NCBI GenBank assembly: GCA_036743315.1
Contig: DAINPV010000276.1
Location: forward strand, 1 to 5,675
DNA from: CALBTQ01 sp036743315
Lineage (GTDB): Bacteria > Lernaellota > Lernaellaia > Lernaellales > Lernaellaceae
Length of the DNA: 5,675 nt
Reading direction: 5' to 3'
The first letter of the stretch is position 1. Every line of letters begins with the position of its first letter. Of this stretch, positions 1-5,145 are shown piece by piece. The translations under genes were made by a program, and so were the position numbers. The notes under the pieces are model-generated. The model ran no database searches. It was not told where the DNA came from and saw only the letters and a list, made by a program, of their open reading frames with translations.

Positions 1-1107
1 CGCGCCGAACATCTGCTGCGGGCTCTTGGCCGAGGACACGTGGTCCAGGTACTCGGGATAGAAGTGCTCGATGAACTTCACCCAGCCCGGCGAGCAGGAG
101 GTGAACTGCGGCAGCGCCACGCTCTGGTCCTTCTGGACCAACGCTTTGTACAGGCGGATCAGCAGCTCGGTGCCTTCCTCGATAATCGTCAGGTCGGCGG
201 TGAAGTTGGTGTCGAACACCTTGTCGAAGCCGCAACGGCGCAACGCGGTGTTCATCTCGAAGGTCAGCGCGTGGCCGGCTTCGAGGCCGAAGCACTCGCC
301 GATGCCCGCGCGGGGACTGGGCGCGGTCTGCATGACCACGTGCTTGGTCGGATCGTCGATGGCGGCCCAGATTTCGTCGGTGACGTCGTGGGCGGTCAAC
401 GCGCCGGTCGGGCAGCGGTTGATGCACTGACCGCAGTTGATGCACACCACGTCGGCCAGCGGTTTTTCCATGAAGGTCGCGACATGGATGTCGTGGCCGC
501 GACCGAACATTTCCAGCACGCCGACTTCCTGCAGGTCGATGCAGGTGCGCACGCAACGGCGGCAATCCACGCACTTGTTGGGATCGCGGTACACCGAATG
601 GCTGGAGTGGTCCAGCGGAAACATCGGCGCTTCGGGGTGACCGAAACGGAAGGTGTCCACGCCGTGCTCTTCGGCCAACGCCTGCAGTTCGCAATTGCCG
701 TTGCGCGTGCACGAATAGCATTCGCCGTAGTGGTTGGCGAGCATCAGATCCAAAATGTTGCGGCGGGCGCGACGCACCTTCGGGGTGTGCGTCTTCACCT
801 TGATCGGCGCGGTGATCGGATAGGCACAGGAGGCCTGCAGCGTCCGCTGCCCTTCGACCTCGACCACGCAGATCCGGCAGACGCCGGCGATGCACAAGTC
901 GTCGTGATAGCACAAGGTCGGAATCTTGATCCCGGCTTGGCGCGCCGCCTCGAGAATCGTCATGCCCAACGGCACCTTGACCTCGACGCCGTCGATCATC
1001 GCGGTTACCAGACCGCCGATGGCGCCGGGATCGCCCTTGCCCACTTTCGCACCGCGCTGGCTGACCGGGGCGCGGGAAGTGTCTTCGGAGAATTTCTTGT
1101 CGGTCAT
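1..1107 (-). CDS. hydA: [FeFe]-hydrogenase catalytic subunit, HydA/HndD type (N-terminal 369 residues; 3' end outside window)
   Basis: This is the H2-activating subunit of a soluble NAD(H)-linked [FeFe]-hydrogenase. I translated the minus strand from ATG 1107; the frame stays open to base 1, so the C-terminal part (L2 and L3 motifs) is not visible. Visible modules in order: a polar tail (1-33); a plant-type [2Fe-2S] domain with C66, C77, C80 and C94; a His-Cys [4Fe-4S] site, H126, C130, C133 and C139 (HxxxCxxCxxxxxC); two ferredoxin-type [4Fe-4S] sets, C179/C182/C185/C189 and C222/C225/C228/C232; then the H-domain from about residue 256, with FDTNFTADLTIIEEGTELL (298-316), TSCSPGW (336-342) and SSAKSPQQM (358-366). 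The modules before the H-domain are shared with NuoG, but the H-domain motifs make it a hydrogenase. The start follows the TAA of the flavoprotein gene with no gap and has AAGGAGGG six bases upstream. The oddity is Ser339 in place of the second Cys of the canonical TSCCPxW. Family assignment is firm; electron-bifurcating function is not shown. Confidence 0.95.
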   Translation of the reverse strand, partial: MTDKKFSEDTSRAPVSQRGAKVGKGDPGAIGGLVTAMIDGVEVKVPLGMTILEAARQAGIKIPTLCYHDDLCIAGVCRICVVEVEGQRTLQASCAYPITAPIKVKTHTPKVRRARRNILDLMLANHYGECYSCTRNGNCELQALAEEHGVDTFRFGHPEAPMFPLDHSSHSVYRDPNKCVDCRRCVRTCIDLQEVGVLEMFGRGHDIHVATFMEKPLADVVCINCGQCINRCPTGALTAHDVTDEIWAAIDDPTKHVVMQTAPSPRAGIGECFGLEAGHALTFEMNTALRRCGFDKVFDTNFTADLTIIEEGTELLIRLYKALVQKDQSVALPQFTSCSPGWVKFIEHFYPEYLDHVSSAKSPQQMFGA

Positions 1108-2313
1108 TTATTTCCCTCCTTGCATCGCGTTTCCGGTGCGACCCAGGATCTCGCCTTTGAAGTGTGTCGCAATCGAAATGAACGCATTGGGGCTCGACTG
1201 CCCCAGCCCGCACTTGGAAGCCAGTTGCATGGTTTCCGACAGCGAAAGCAGTTCGTTGAGATACTGCACCGAGCATTCGCCTTTCTTCAGCAACTGCACG
1301 CCTTCCAACAATTTCGGGTTGCCGTCGCGGCAAGGAGTGCACTGGCCGCAAGACTCTTCGCAGAAGAACTCGAGGAAGTTTTCCGCGATATCAAGCAGAT
1401 CGCGGTCCGGACCGAAAACGATGATCGAACCGCCGGTGGCGATGTCTTCGTAGGCGATGGCGCGGCTGAAATCGGCCGCCGGCACGCAGTGGCCCGAAGC
1501 GCCGCCGATCTGCACGGCCTTGGCGTCGGCGCCGCCGACCGCTTTGAGCAGATCCGCCACGGAGATGCCCATCGGGAATTCGTACACGCCGGGGAATTCG
1601 CAATCGCCGGAGATGCTGAACAGCTTCAAGCCGGTCGATTTCTCCGTGCCCAAGCCCTTGAACCACGCGCCGCCCTTGGCGAAGATCGCCGCGGCCCACG
1701 CGAAGGTTTCCACGTTGTTGACGATGGTCGGCTTGCCGTTGAAGCCCGTGTCGACCGGGAACGGCGGCCGGTTGCGCGGCTCGCCGCGGTGCCCTTCGAG
1801 CGACTCGATCAACGCGGTTTCCTCGCCGCACACGTAAGCGCCGGCGCCCATGTGCAGGTGAATGTCGAAGTTGAAGCCCTTCTTGCCCAGGATGTCCTTG
1901 CCCAGCAGACCGGCCGCGCGCCGCTTGGCCAGCGCGTCTTCCAGGTGCGCCGCCAGGTAGGTGTACTCGGCGCGCAAGTAGACGATGCCCTCGTCCGAGC
2001 CGATGGCCAGACCGCCGATGGTCATGCCTTCGAACACCAGGTCGGCATAGTCGGAAAGGATCAGGCGATCTTTGAACGTGCCCGGTTCGCCTTCGTCGGC
2101 GTTGCAGACCACATACTTCTTTTTGCCTTTCGCCGCCGCCGCGAGGTTCCACTTCACCGAAGTCGGGAAGCCGGCGCCGCCACGGCCCTTCATCCCCGAT
2201 TCCTTGAGCTCGCCGATGATGTCGGCGCGGCTCAGGGCGATCGCTTTATTCAGGCCGGCGTTCGCCTCGATCGTCGCGAACGTCAGTTTGTTCTTGTTCT
2301 TCGGTTCGATCAT
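1108..2313 (-). CDS. hydB: NuoF/HydB-like NADH-binding flavoprotein subunit of the hydrogenase (short form)
   Basis: This 401-residue protein is the diaphorase subunit that exchanges electrons between NAD(H), FMN and an Fe-S cluster. The NuoF (51-kDa) core is complete: GRGGAGFP (43-50) and NADEGEPGTFKDR (71-83) for FMN and NADH, GAYVCGEETALIESLEG (158-174), PTIVNNVET (195-203), and the [4Fe-4S] ligands C322, C325, C328 (ESCGQCTPCRDG) plus C368 (SKCGLGQ). Compared with the roughly 600-residue HydB of Thermotoga-type bifurcating hydrogenases, it lacks the N-terminal thioredoxin-like [2Fe-2S] domain and the C-terminal two-cluster ferredoxin domain; after C368 only about 33 Cys-free residues follow. 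ATG 2313 is chosen because AAGGAGGG (2330-2323) lies nine bases upstream and the preceding gene ends two bases before. A longer reading from 2586 would overlap the NuoE-like gene across most of its second half and is not credible. Its TAA abuts the ATG of hydA. The family is certain; the symbol is by analogy with hydABC operons. Confidence 0.96.
   Translation of the reverse strand: MIEPKNKNKLTFATIEANAGLNKAIALSRADIIGELKESGMKGRGGAGFPTSVKWNLAAAAKGKKKYVVCNADEGEPGTFKDRLILSDYADLVFEGMTIGGLAIGSDEGIVYLRAEYTYLAAHLEDALAKRRAAGLLGKDILGKKGFNFDIHLHMGAGAYVCGEETALIESLEGHRGEPRNRPPFPVDTGFNGKPTIVNNVETFAWAAAIFAKGGAWFKGLGTEKSTGLKLFSISGDCEFPGVYEFPMGISVADLLKAVGGADAKAVQIGGASGHCVPAADFSRAIAYEDIATGGSIIVFGPDRDLLDIAENFLEFFCEESCGQCTPCRDGNPKLLEGVQLLKKGECSVQYLNELLSLSETMQLASKCGLGQSSPNAFISIATHFKGEILGRTGNAMQGGK
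1114..1121 (-). promoter_or_regulatory. Ribosome binding site of hydA
   Basis: The minus-strand motif AAGGAGGG lies six bases before ATG 1107, inside the last codons of the flavoprotein gene. It decides the hydA start and so implies that the polar residues 1-33 ahead of the [2Fe-2S] domain are translated. The other junctions of the operon carry the same motif (2330-2323 and 2847-2841). Confidence 0.85.
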
Positions 2314-2315
2314 GA

Positions 2316-2831
2316 TTAGTGGCCCTCCTTCTGCTGCATGGCATGCACGCCGAAGACGGACCGGCATTCCTCGATCAACCCGTGCACCTTGTCGGGGGTG
2401 ACGTGGGTGTAGATCTGGTCGTTGATCAACAAGGCCGGCCCCTGATCGCACATGCCCAGGCAGTTGGTGTATTCCAACGAGAACTTGCCGTCCGGCGTGG
2501 TTTCGCCGAACTTGATGCCTAATTCGTTCTCCAACTGCTTGGCCACCTTCTCGGTGTGGTTCATCAGGCAGGAAATCGTCCGGCACAGCCGCAGCACGAA
2601 GCGCCCCTTCGGTTCGGTGTGCAGGAAGCTGTAGAACGAGACCACGCTGTTGACTTCCACCGGATGAATGCCCAACGCGTCGGCGATCACCTGCATGGCG
2701 AACGACGAAACCTGCGCATAGGCCTTCTGCACTTCCTGCAGAATCGGAATCAACGACGAGCGCTCGCGGCCGAGTTGATCGGCCAACGCATAAATCTGAT
2801 CCTTCATTCGATCGCGTTCGGTGACGAGCAT
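2316..2831 (-). CDS. hydC: NuoE/HydC-like thioredoxin-fold [2Fe-2S] subunit
   Basis: This 171-residue protein matches the 24-kDa NuoE family, the small electron-transfer subunit that sits beside the NuoF-like flavoprotein. It has an N-terminal helical part (about 10-70, including the family-typical VVSFYSFLHTEPKG at 63-76) and a thioredoxin-like half whose [2Fe-2S] ligands are C83 and C88 (CRTISC) and C124 and C128 (CLGMC). These are the usual C-x4-C and C-x3-C pairs, and the spacing and length are normal for the family. The start is ATG 2831: its A is also the second base of the TAA of the receiver gene upstream (TAATG overlap), and AAGGAGG (2847-2841) lies nine bases before it. MKDQI at residue 9 is a possible but poorer start. 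In HydABC-type enzymes HydC works with HydB as the NADH-dehydrogenase module. The order HydC-HydB-HydA here is the common one. Confidence 0.95.
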   Translation of the reverse strand: MLVTERDRMKDQIYALADQLGRERSSLIPILQEVQKAYAQVSSFAMQVIADALGIHPVEVNSVVSFYSFLHTEPKGRFVLRLCRTISCLMNHTEKVAKQLENELGIKFGETTPDGKFSLEYTNCLGMCDQGPALLINDQIYTHVTPDKVHGLIEECRSVFGVHAMQQKEGH

Positions 2832-3217
2832 TACGCGCCCCCTCCTTTCTTGACCAACAGCGCTTTCACCTTTTCGATGAGGGCGTCGGGGGAAATCGGT
2901 TTCTCCTGGAAATCGTCAACCGGCACGACCGATTCGTCGGCGCCGAAATCCATGCCGGTGACCTTGCCGACGCTGGTCAGCATCAAGATCGGCGCGGCGA
3001 ACCCACCCTTGCGTAAATCCTGGGCCATGACGAACCCGTCGTCCGGCTGGTCCATCATGACATCGAGCACGATCAGGTCGGGCCGGAACGTATTGACCGC
3101 CGCCATGCCCTCTTCCCGACTGGGGGCTGTCGCGATCTGATGCCCTTCCTTTTCGAGCACCATGCCTACCACTTCCAAGATGTCGGGATCGTCGTCAACG
3201 ATTAGAATCTTAGCCAC
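2831..3217 (-). CDS. Single-domain response regulator (CheY-like receiver), first gene of the hydrogenase operon
   Basis: This 128-residue protein is a complete receiver domain and nothing else. The acidic pocket is D8-D9-D10, the predicted phospho-acceptor is D52 (LIVLDVMM), and the switch residues are T81 (ILMLTS) and K106 before P107 (QEKP). The C-terminus ends in a short Lys/Gly-rich tail (VKKGGGA) with no DNA-binding or enzymatic output domain. It starts at GTG 3217, with AAAGGAG six bases upstream; no ATG in the neighbourhood fits better. It ends in a TAATG overlap with the NuoE-like gene, so it is almost surely co-transcribed with the hydrogenase. A single receiver can act as a phosphorelay shuttle or bind a partner protein directly. 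Which kinase phosphorylates it, and whether it acts on the hydrogenase, cannot be seen here. The receiver call is certain; the role is inference. Confidence 0.95.
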   Translation of the reverse strand: MAKILIVDDDPDILEVVGMVLEKEGHQIATAPSREEGMAAVNTFRPDLIVLDVMMDQPDDGFVMAQDLRKGGFAAPILMLTSVGKVTGMDFGADESVVPVDDFQEKPISPDALIEKVKALLVKKGGGA

Positions 3218-3242
3218 GGTGTTCTCCTTTCAGGGTTTTGTT

Positions 3243-3327
3243 ATGATACCTTGAAATATATGAACTGAAGACTTCGCTTTTGCTGAATGACCACTCATTC
3301 ATTCATGGTAGAGCGTTTTGGTATCAT
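3243..3327. repeat. Widely spaced inverted repeat ATGATACC / GGTATCAT flanking the operator region
   Basis: ATGATACC (3243-3250) and its exact reverse complement GGTATCAT (3320-3327) enclose the 18-bp palindrome. The right copy overlaps the proposed -10 box on the minus strand and the left copy lies about 26 bases before the receiver start codon. They could be paired sites for a regulator, the base of an RNA or DNA loop, or chance; eight bases is short. Confidence 0.35.
3284..3301. promoter_or_regulatory. 18-bp palindrome resembling a TetR/FadR-type operator
   Basis: TGAATGA (3284-3290), a CCAC spacer (3291-3294) and TCATTCA (3295-3301) form a perfect 7-bp inverted repeat. A further TTCAT follows, extending the ATTC periodicity. 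The TGAATGA..TCATTCA layout resembles operators of TetR-family regulators such as Bacillus FadR (from memory). It sits about 10-27 bases downstream of the start predicted from the TTGACA promoter on the minus strand, a position that would suit repression of the hydrogenase operon. No TetR gene is in the window. Confidence 0.45.
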
Positions 3328-3346
3328 GGTCTGCCGCACCTGTCAA
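3318..3346 (-). promoter_or_regulatory. Candidate sigma70-like promoter of the hydrogenase operon
   Basis: On the minus strand a perfect TTGACA (3346-3341) is followed after 17 bases by TACCAA (3323-3318), a weak match to TATAAT at three of six positions. Transcription would begin near 3311, giving a leader of roughly 95 bases before the GTG of the receiver gene. The weak -10 suggests dependence on an activator or another sigma factor, or that the real -10 is elsewhere. It is supported only by the -35 match and position. Confidence 0.45.
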
Positions 3347-3365
3347 CACTCTTCGTAAAAGACTC

Positions 3366-3403
3366 TTTTTTCATCTTTATGAAAAAAAAGCATAATTTTT
3401 TCA
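3366..3403. repeat. AT-rich overlapping inverted repeats (mutually exclusive hairpins)
   Basis: TTTTTTCAT (3366-3374) is the exact reverse complement of ATGAAAAAA (3379-3387), with a CTTT loop. The second arm is also complementary to TTTTTTCA (3396-3403). Only one pairing can form at a time. There is no GC-rich stem, so it is not a standard terminator. It lies upstream of both divergent promoters proposed here and may simply be flexible or curved AT-rich DNA. Confidence 0.4.
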
Positions 3404-3569
3404 AGGCGGACAAAAAAGACCTATTCTCGATATTTTTCAAGCTGTTAGCGTGCTGTGCATTTTGTAACGAAGAGGCGACAACCAAACACGCCCGTCGTTC
3501 ACAATGTAACAACTGAATTGAAATTATTTAAAGTGCGTCAAATTTCTCTCTACCGCGCCCCAGACGACA

Positions 3570-3599
3570 CGTTTTCCATGCAGATGCCTGCATGAAACG
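3570..3599. promoter_or_regulatory. Palindrome CATGCAG-N4-CTGCATG with extended hairpin, upstream of the hydrolase promoter
   Basis: CATGCAG (3577-3583), ATGC and CTGCATG (3588-3594) form a perfect inverted repeat. Outside it, CGTTT (3570-3574) pairs with AAACG (3595-3599) across a two-base bulge (TC), so 12 pairs can form. There is no T-run on either side, which speaks against an intrinsic terminator. It lies about 30 bases upstream of the -35 box of the hydrolase promoter, as an operator or activator site would. The binding protein is unknown. Confidence 0.45.
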
Positions 3600-3628
3600 C
3601 GAATAGTGCCGGCCACACCGATCGCCGG

Positions 3629-3657
3629 TTGCCAACCTTCGCCCCGCTCTGTACAGT
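3629..3657 (+). promoter_or_regulatory. Sigma70-like promoter of the alpha/beta hydrolase gene
   Basis: TTGCCA (3629-3634, five of six to TTGACA), a 17-base spacer and TACAGT (3652-3657, four of six to TATAAT) point to a start near 3664. That leaves a leader of about 36 bases, which holds the ribosome site at 3686-3690. Position and spacing fit well, but it has not been tested. Confidence 0.55.
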
Positions 3658-3685
3658 GCCGAACCGATGTCTACCGCCACCTGCC

Positions 3686-3690
3686 GGAGG
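3686..3690 (+). promoter_or_regulatory. Ribosome binding site deciding the hydrolase start
   Basis: GGAGG nine bases before ATG 3700 favours that start over the in-frame ATG at 3667, which has no ribosome site and would put an Arg-rich stretch in front of the signal peptide. Confidence 0.75.
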
Positions 3691-3699
3691 AACCGCGCA

Positions 3700-4605
3700 A
3701 TGCTTCGCCGCTTCATCTCTCTGTTATGCCTGCTGTGGTTGCTTTCCCTCGCCGCTTGCGACACCCCCCTGCGTCAATGGGGCCCACTGGCCGACGGCGC
3801 GCTGGAAGGATTCAACTATTACGCCCAATTGCCCGCCGCCGCGCGCAACGTGCCCTACGTGCCCGGCGGCGATCCGGCGCAGGTGCTGGACATCTACGCG
3901 ATCGATGCGCCCGGCCCGGCGCCGGTGTTCGTGTTCCTTCACGGCGGCTACTGGCAATCGGGCACGATCAAGCTTTACGGCTCGCTGGCCAAGAGCCTGG
4001 CCCGCCTCGGCGTGGTGACCGTGACCGTCGAATATCGCCTGTACCCGCAGGTGACCTTTCCGGCCTTTATGGACGACGCCGTGGCCGCGCTCAATTGGGT
4101 GCACGCGCACATCGGCGAATTCGGCGGCGATCCGAACCGCATCGTCCTCAGCGGGCACAGCGCCGGCGCACACATGGCCGCGCTGCTGCTGGTGGACGAT
4201 CGCTTCCGCAACCGTTTGGCTTTCCCGGTCGCGCAACTGGCCGGCGCGGCGCTTTTCGCCGGCGCTTTCGATTTCTATCGCGAAAACAAACTGGACATGA
4301 ACATCATCCGCCGCGTCATGGGCGGCGACGAGGAAACCGTGCGCCTGGCGCAGCCGATCGTCCACGTGCGGGCCGACGTGCCGCCCATGCTGATCGTCAA
4401 CGGCGATCGCGACAAGCTGACCAGCGAGCCGCAGGCCGCGTTTTTCGCTCAGGCGATGCGCGACGCCGGCGCGCCGGTGACCTATGCGCAGATCCCCGGC
4501 GGCGATCATCTCTCGGTGATTCTGGATATCGCGCCCGGCGCGGAAGGTCCCGCCTGGCAGGCGCTGTTGCCGTTTTTAGGCCAGGTATACGCGAAGCGGA
4601 AATAA
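3700..4605 (+). CDS. Lipoprotein alpha/beta hydrolase (esterase-like, HGG motif)
   Basis: This 301-residue protein is probably an exported, lipid-anchored esterase or amidase of the hormone-sensitive-lipase / BD-FAE / kynurenine-formamidase-like branch of the alpha/beta-hydrolase fold. Residues 1-20 form a lipoprotein signal: R3-R4, a Leu-rich core, and the lipobox LAAC with C20 as the predicted lipidated Cys. Asp at +2 would favour inner-membrane retention under the E. coli rule. The fold shows HGGYW (81-85, oxyanion hole), EYRLYPQ, GDPNRI before GHSAG (nucleophile S154), NGDRD (acid at D236 or D238) and GGDH (H270), so the catalytic set looks intact. The true substrate cannot be read from sequence. 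The gene stands alone on the plus strand with its own promoter. It ends in TAA four bases from the stop of the convergent acetyltransferase gene, with no terminator between them. ATG 3700 is preferred to 3667 because of the ribosome site and signal peptide. Confidence 0.92.
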   Translation: MLRRFISLLCLLWLLSLAACDTPLRQWGPLADGALEGFNYYAQLPAAARNVPYVPGGDPAQVLDIYAIDAPGPAPVFVFLHGGYWQSGTIKLYGSLAKSLARLGVVTVTVEYRLYPQVTFPAFMDDAVAALNWVHAHIGEFGGDPNRIVLSGHSAGAHMAALLLVDDRFRNRLAFPVAQLAGAALFAGAFDFYRENKLDMNIIRRVMGGDEETVRLAQPIVHVRADVPPMLIVNGDRDKLTSEPQAAFFAQAMRDAGAPVTYAQIPGGDHLSVILDIAPGAEGPAWQALLPFLGQVYAKRK

Positions 4606-4609
4606 AATC

Positions 4610-5101
4610 TTACAACACGCGGCGCAGGTGCACCATGTCCATGCCGTCCAACCGCACGTTGGGCGTCATGCGAATCGGCCGGCAATCCAGCGACAGCAGC
4701 AGGCGCTGCATGCGCCGGTTGTCGGCGTACGTGTCGATGTCCACCGCCGCGTAGCCGCGTTTTTTCGCCTCGTCAAACACGTGCTCGATCATCGCCCGGC
4801 CCAGCCCGTGTTCGCGCAGATCGCGCCGCACGACCAGGCTCAGCAATTGAAAGCGCTGCGCTTCGATCAATTTGGTCACCGCCGCCGCCAGCAGGCGCTC
4901 GTCCTCGATCATCGCGTAATAGTCGATGCGTTCGCGCTGATGATGGCGGAACCAGTCGTCGGTGGTTTCCTTGGCGAAGGGCGTCTGCGCAAAACTCAGG
5001 TAGAGCAGATCCGCGGGGTCGTTGAGCAGCGCCACATAATCGCGTTGCAGCAGCTTCAGATCGTCCTGATTCTGTGCGGGCATCAGGTGACGAATGTGCA
5101 A
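4610..5101 (-). CDS. GNAT-family N-acetyltransferase, probable TTG start
   Basis: The protein has 163 residues if read from TTG 5101, a normal size for a single GNAT domain, and transfers an acetyl group from acetyl-CoA to an amine of unknown identity. The acetyl-CoA pyrophosphate loop is RRDLREHGLGRAMI, with the R-x-x-G-x-G core at residues 96-101, preceded by the beta-strand FQLLSLVV. The later DIDTYADNRRMQRLLLSLDCR region is the usual motif B, where Asn leads into the helix. The start is inferred: TTG has GGGAGG five bases upstream and opens the HIRHLMP strand expected at the beginning of a GNAT fold. The frame stays open to ATG 5185, but that longer form would translate through a terminator hairpin and adds 28 unalignable residues. 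ATG 5083 lacks a ribosome site. The gene is convergent with the hydrolase, and its substrate is unknown. Confidence 0.88.
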   Translation of the reverse strand: MHIRHLMPAQNQDDLKLLQRDYVALLNDPADLLYLSFAQTPFAKETTDDWFRHHQRERIDYYAMIEDERLLAAAVTKLIEAQRFQLLSLVVRRDLREHGLGRAMIEHVFDEAKKRGYAAVDIDTYADNRRMQRLLLSLDCRPIRMTPNVRLDGMDMVHLRRVL

Positions 5102-5106
5102 AGCGG

Positions 5107-5112
5107 CCTCCC
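5107..5112 (-). promoter_or_regulatory. Ribosome binding site deciding the acetyltransferase start
   Basis: GGGAGG on the minus strand (5112-5107), five bases before TTG 5101, directly follows the T-run of a terminator-like hairpin. It is the main reason to prefer the TTG over ATG 5185 or ATG 5083. Confidence 0.6.
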
Positions 5113-5145
5113 AAAAACAAAAGCGGATGAACGCCTCATCCGCTT
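5113..5145 (-). terminator. Intrinsic terminator, or attenuator in the acetyltransferase leader
   Basis: On the minus strand AAGCGGATGA (5145-5136) and TCATCCGCTT (5130-5121) make a perfect 10-bp stem around a five-base loop (GGCGT). The stem is followed by TTGTTTTT (5120-5113), or TTTTGTTTTT counting the two terminal T of the stem. This is a textbook Rho-independent terminator for transcripts arriving from the right, such as that of the SUMF1-like gene 265 bases upstream. It stops one base short of the ribosome site of the acetyltransferase, so it may instead act as an attenuator of that gene. Confidence 0.8.

Larger units (their letters stand above)
3218..3699. other. Divergent intergenic region between the hydrogenase operon and the hydrolase gene
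   Basis: These 482 bases contain no convincing gene. The left part (about 3231-3346) carries promoter- and operator-like signals for the hydrogenase operon. The middle (about 3350-3540) is much richer in A and T than the genes around it, with several runs of A or T and overlapping inverted repeats. The right part (3570-3660) carries a palindrome and a promoter for the hydrolase gene. Small open frames at 3280-3516 (plus) and 3324-3512 (minus) lie over the A/T runs, lack ribosome sites and look like chance. I see no tRNA or recognisable riboswitch. Confidence 0.8.

Noticed and set aside
1..1107. Reading the partial catalytic subunit as complex I NuoG or a formate dehydrogenase subunit
   Set aside because: The N-terminal Fe-S modules are shared with NuoG, but the H-domain signatures FDTNFTADL, TSCSPGW and SSAKSPQQM are specific to [FeFe]-hydrogenases.
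40..2319. Very long plus-strand open frame (759 codons) antisense to the hydrogenase subunits
   Set aside because: It lies wholly over two well-supported minus-strand genes, crosses their junction, and has the His/Arg/Ala-rich composition expected of the mirror frame of GC-rich coding DNA. No ribosome site or family motif was seen.
2314..2586. Upstream extension of the flavoprotein to a start at 2586
   Set aside because: The added residues are an out-of-frame reading of the NuoE-like gene, and ATG 2313 has a strong ribosome site and begins the normal NuoF core.
3382..3434. Phased A-tracts giving strong DNA curvature
   Set aside because: Centres of the A/T runs are roughly 13-19 bases apart rather than near 10.5, so regular phasing is not supported by eye.
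3280..3516. Small proteins at 3280-3516 (plus, 78 aa) or 3324-3512 (minus, 62 aa)
   Set aside because: Both are low-complexity Phe/Lys-rich translations of A and T runs in the intergenic region, on opposite strands of the same bases, without ribosome sites.
3724..4509. 261-codon minus-strand frame opposite the hydrolase gene
   Set aside because: It mirrors a gene with complete catalytic motifs and a signal peptide; its composition is typical of an antisense shadow.
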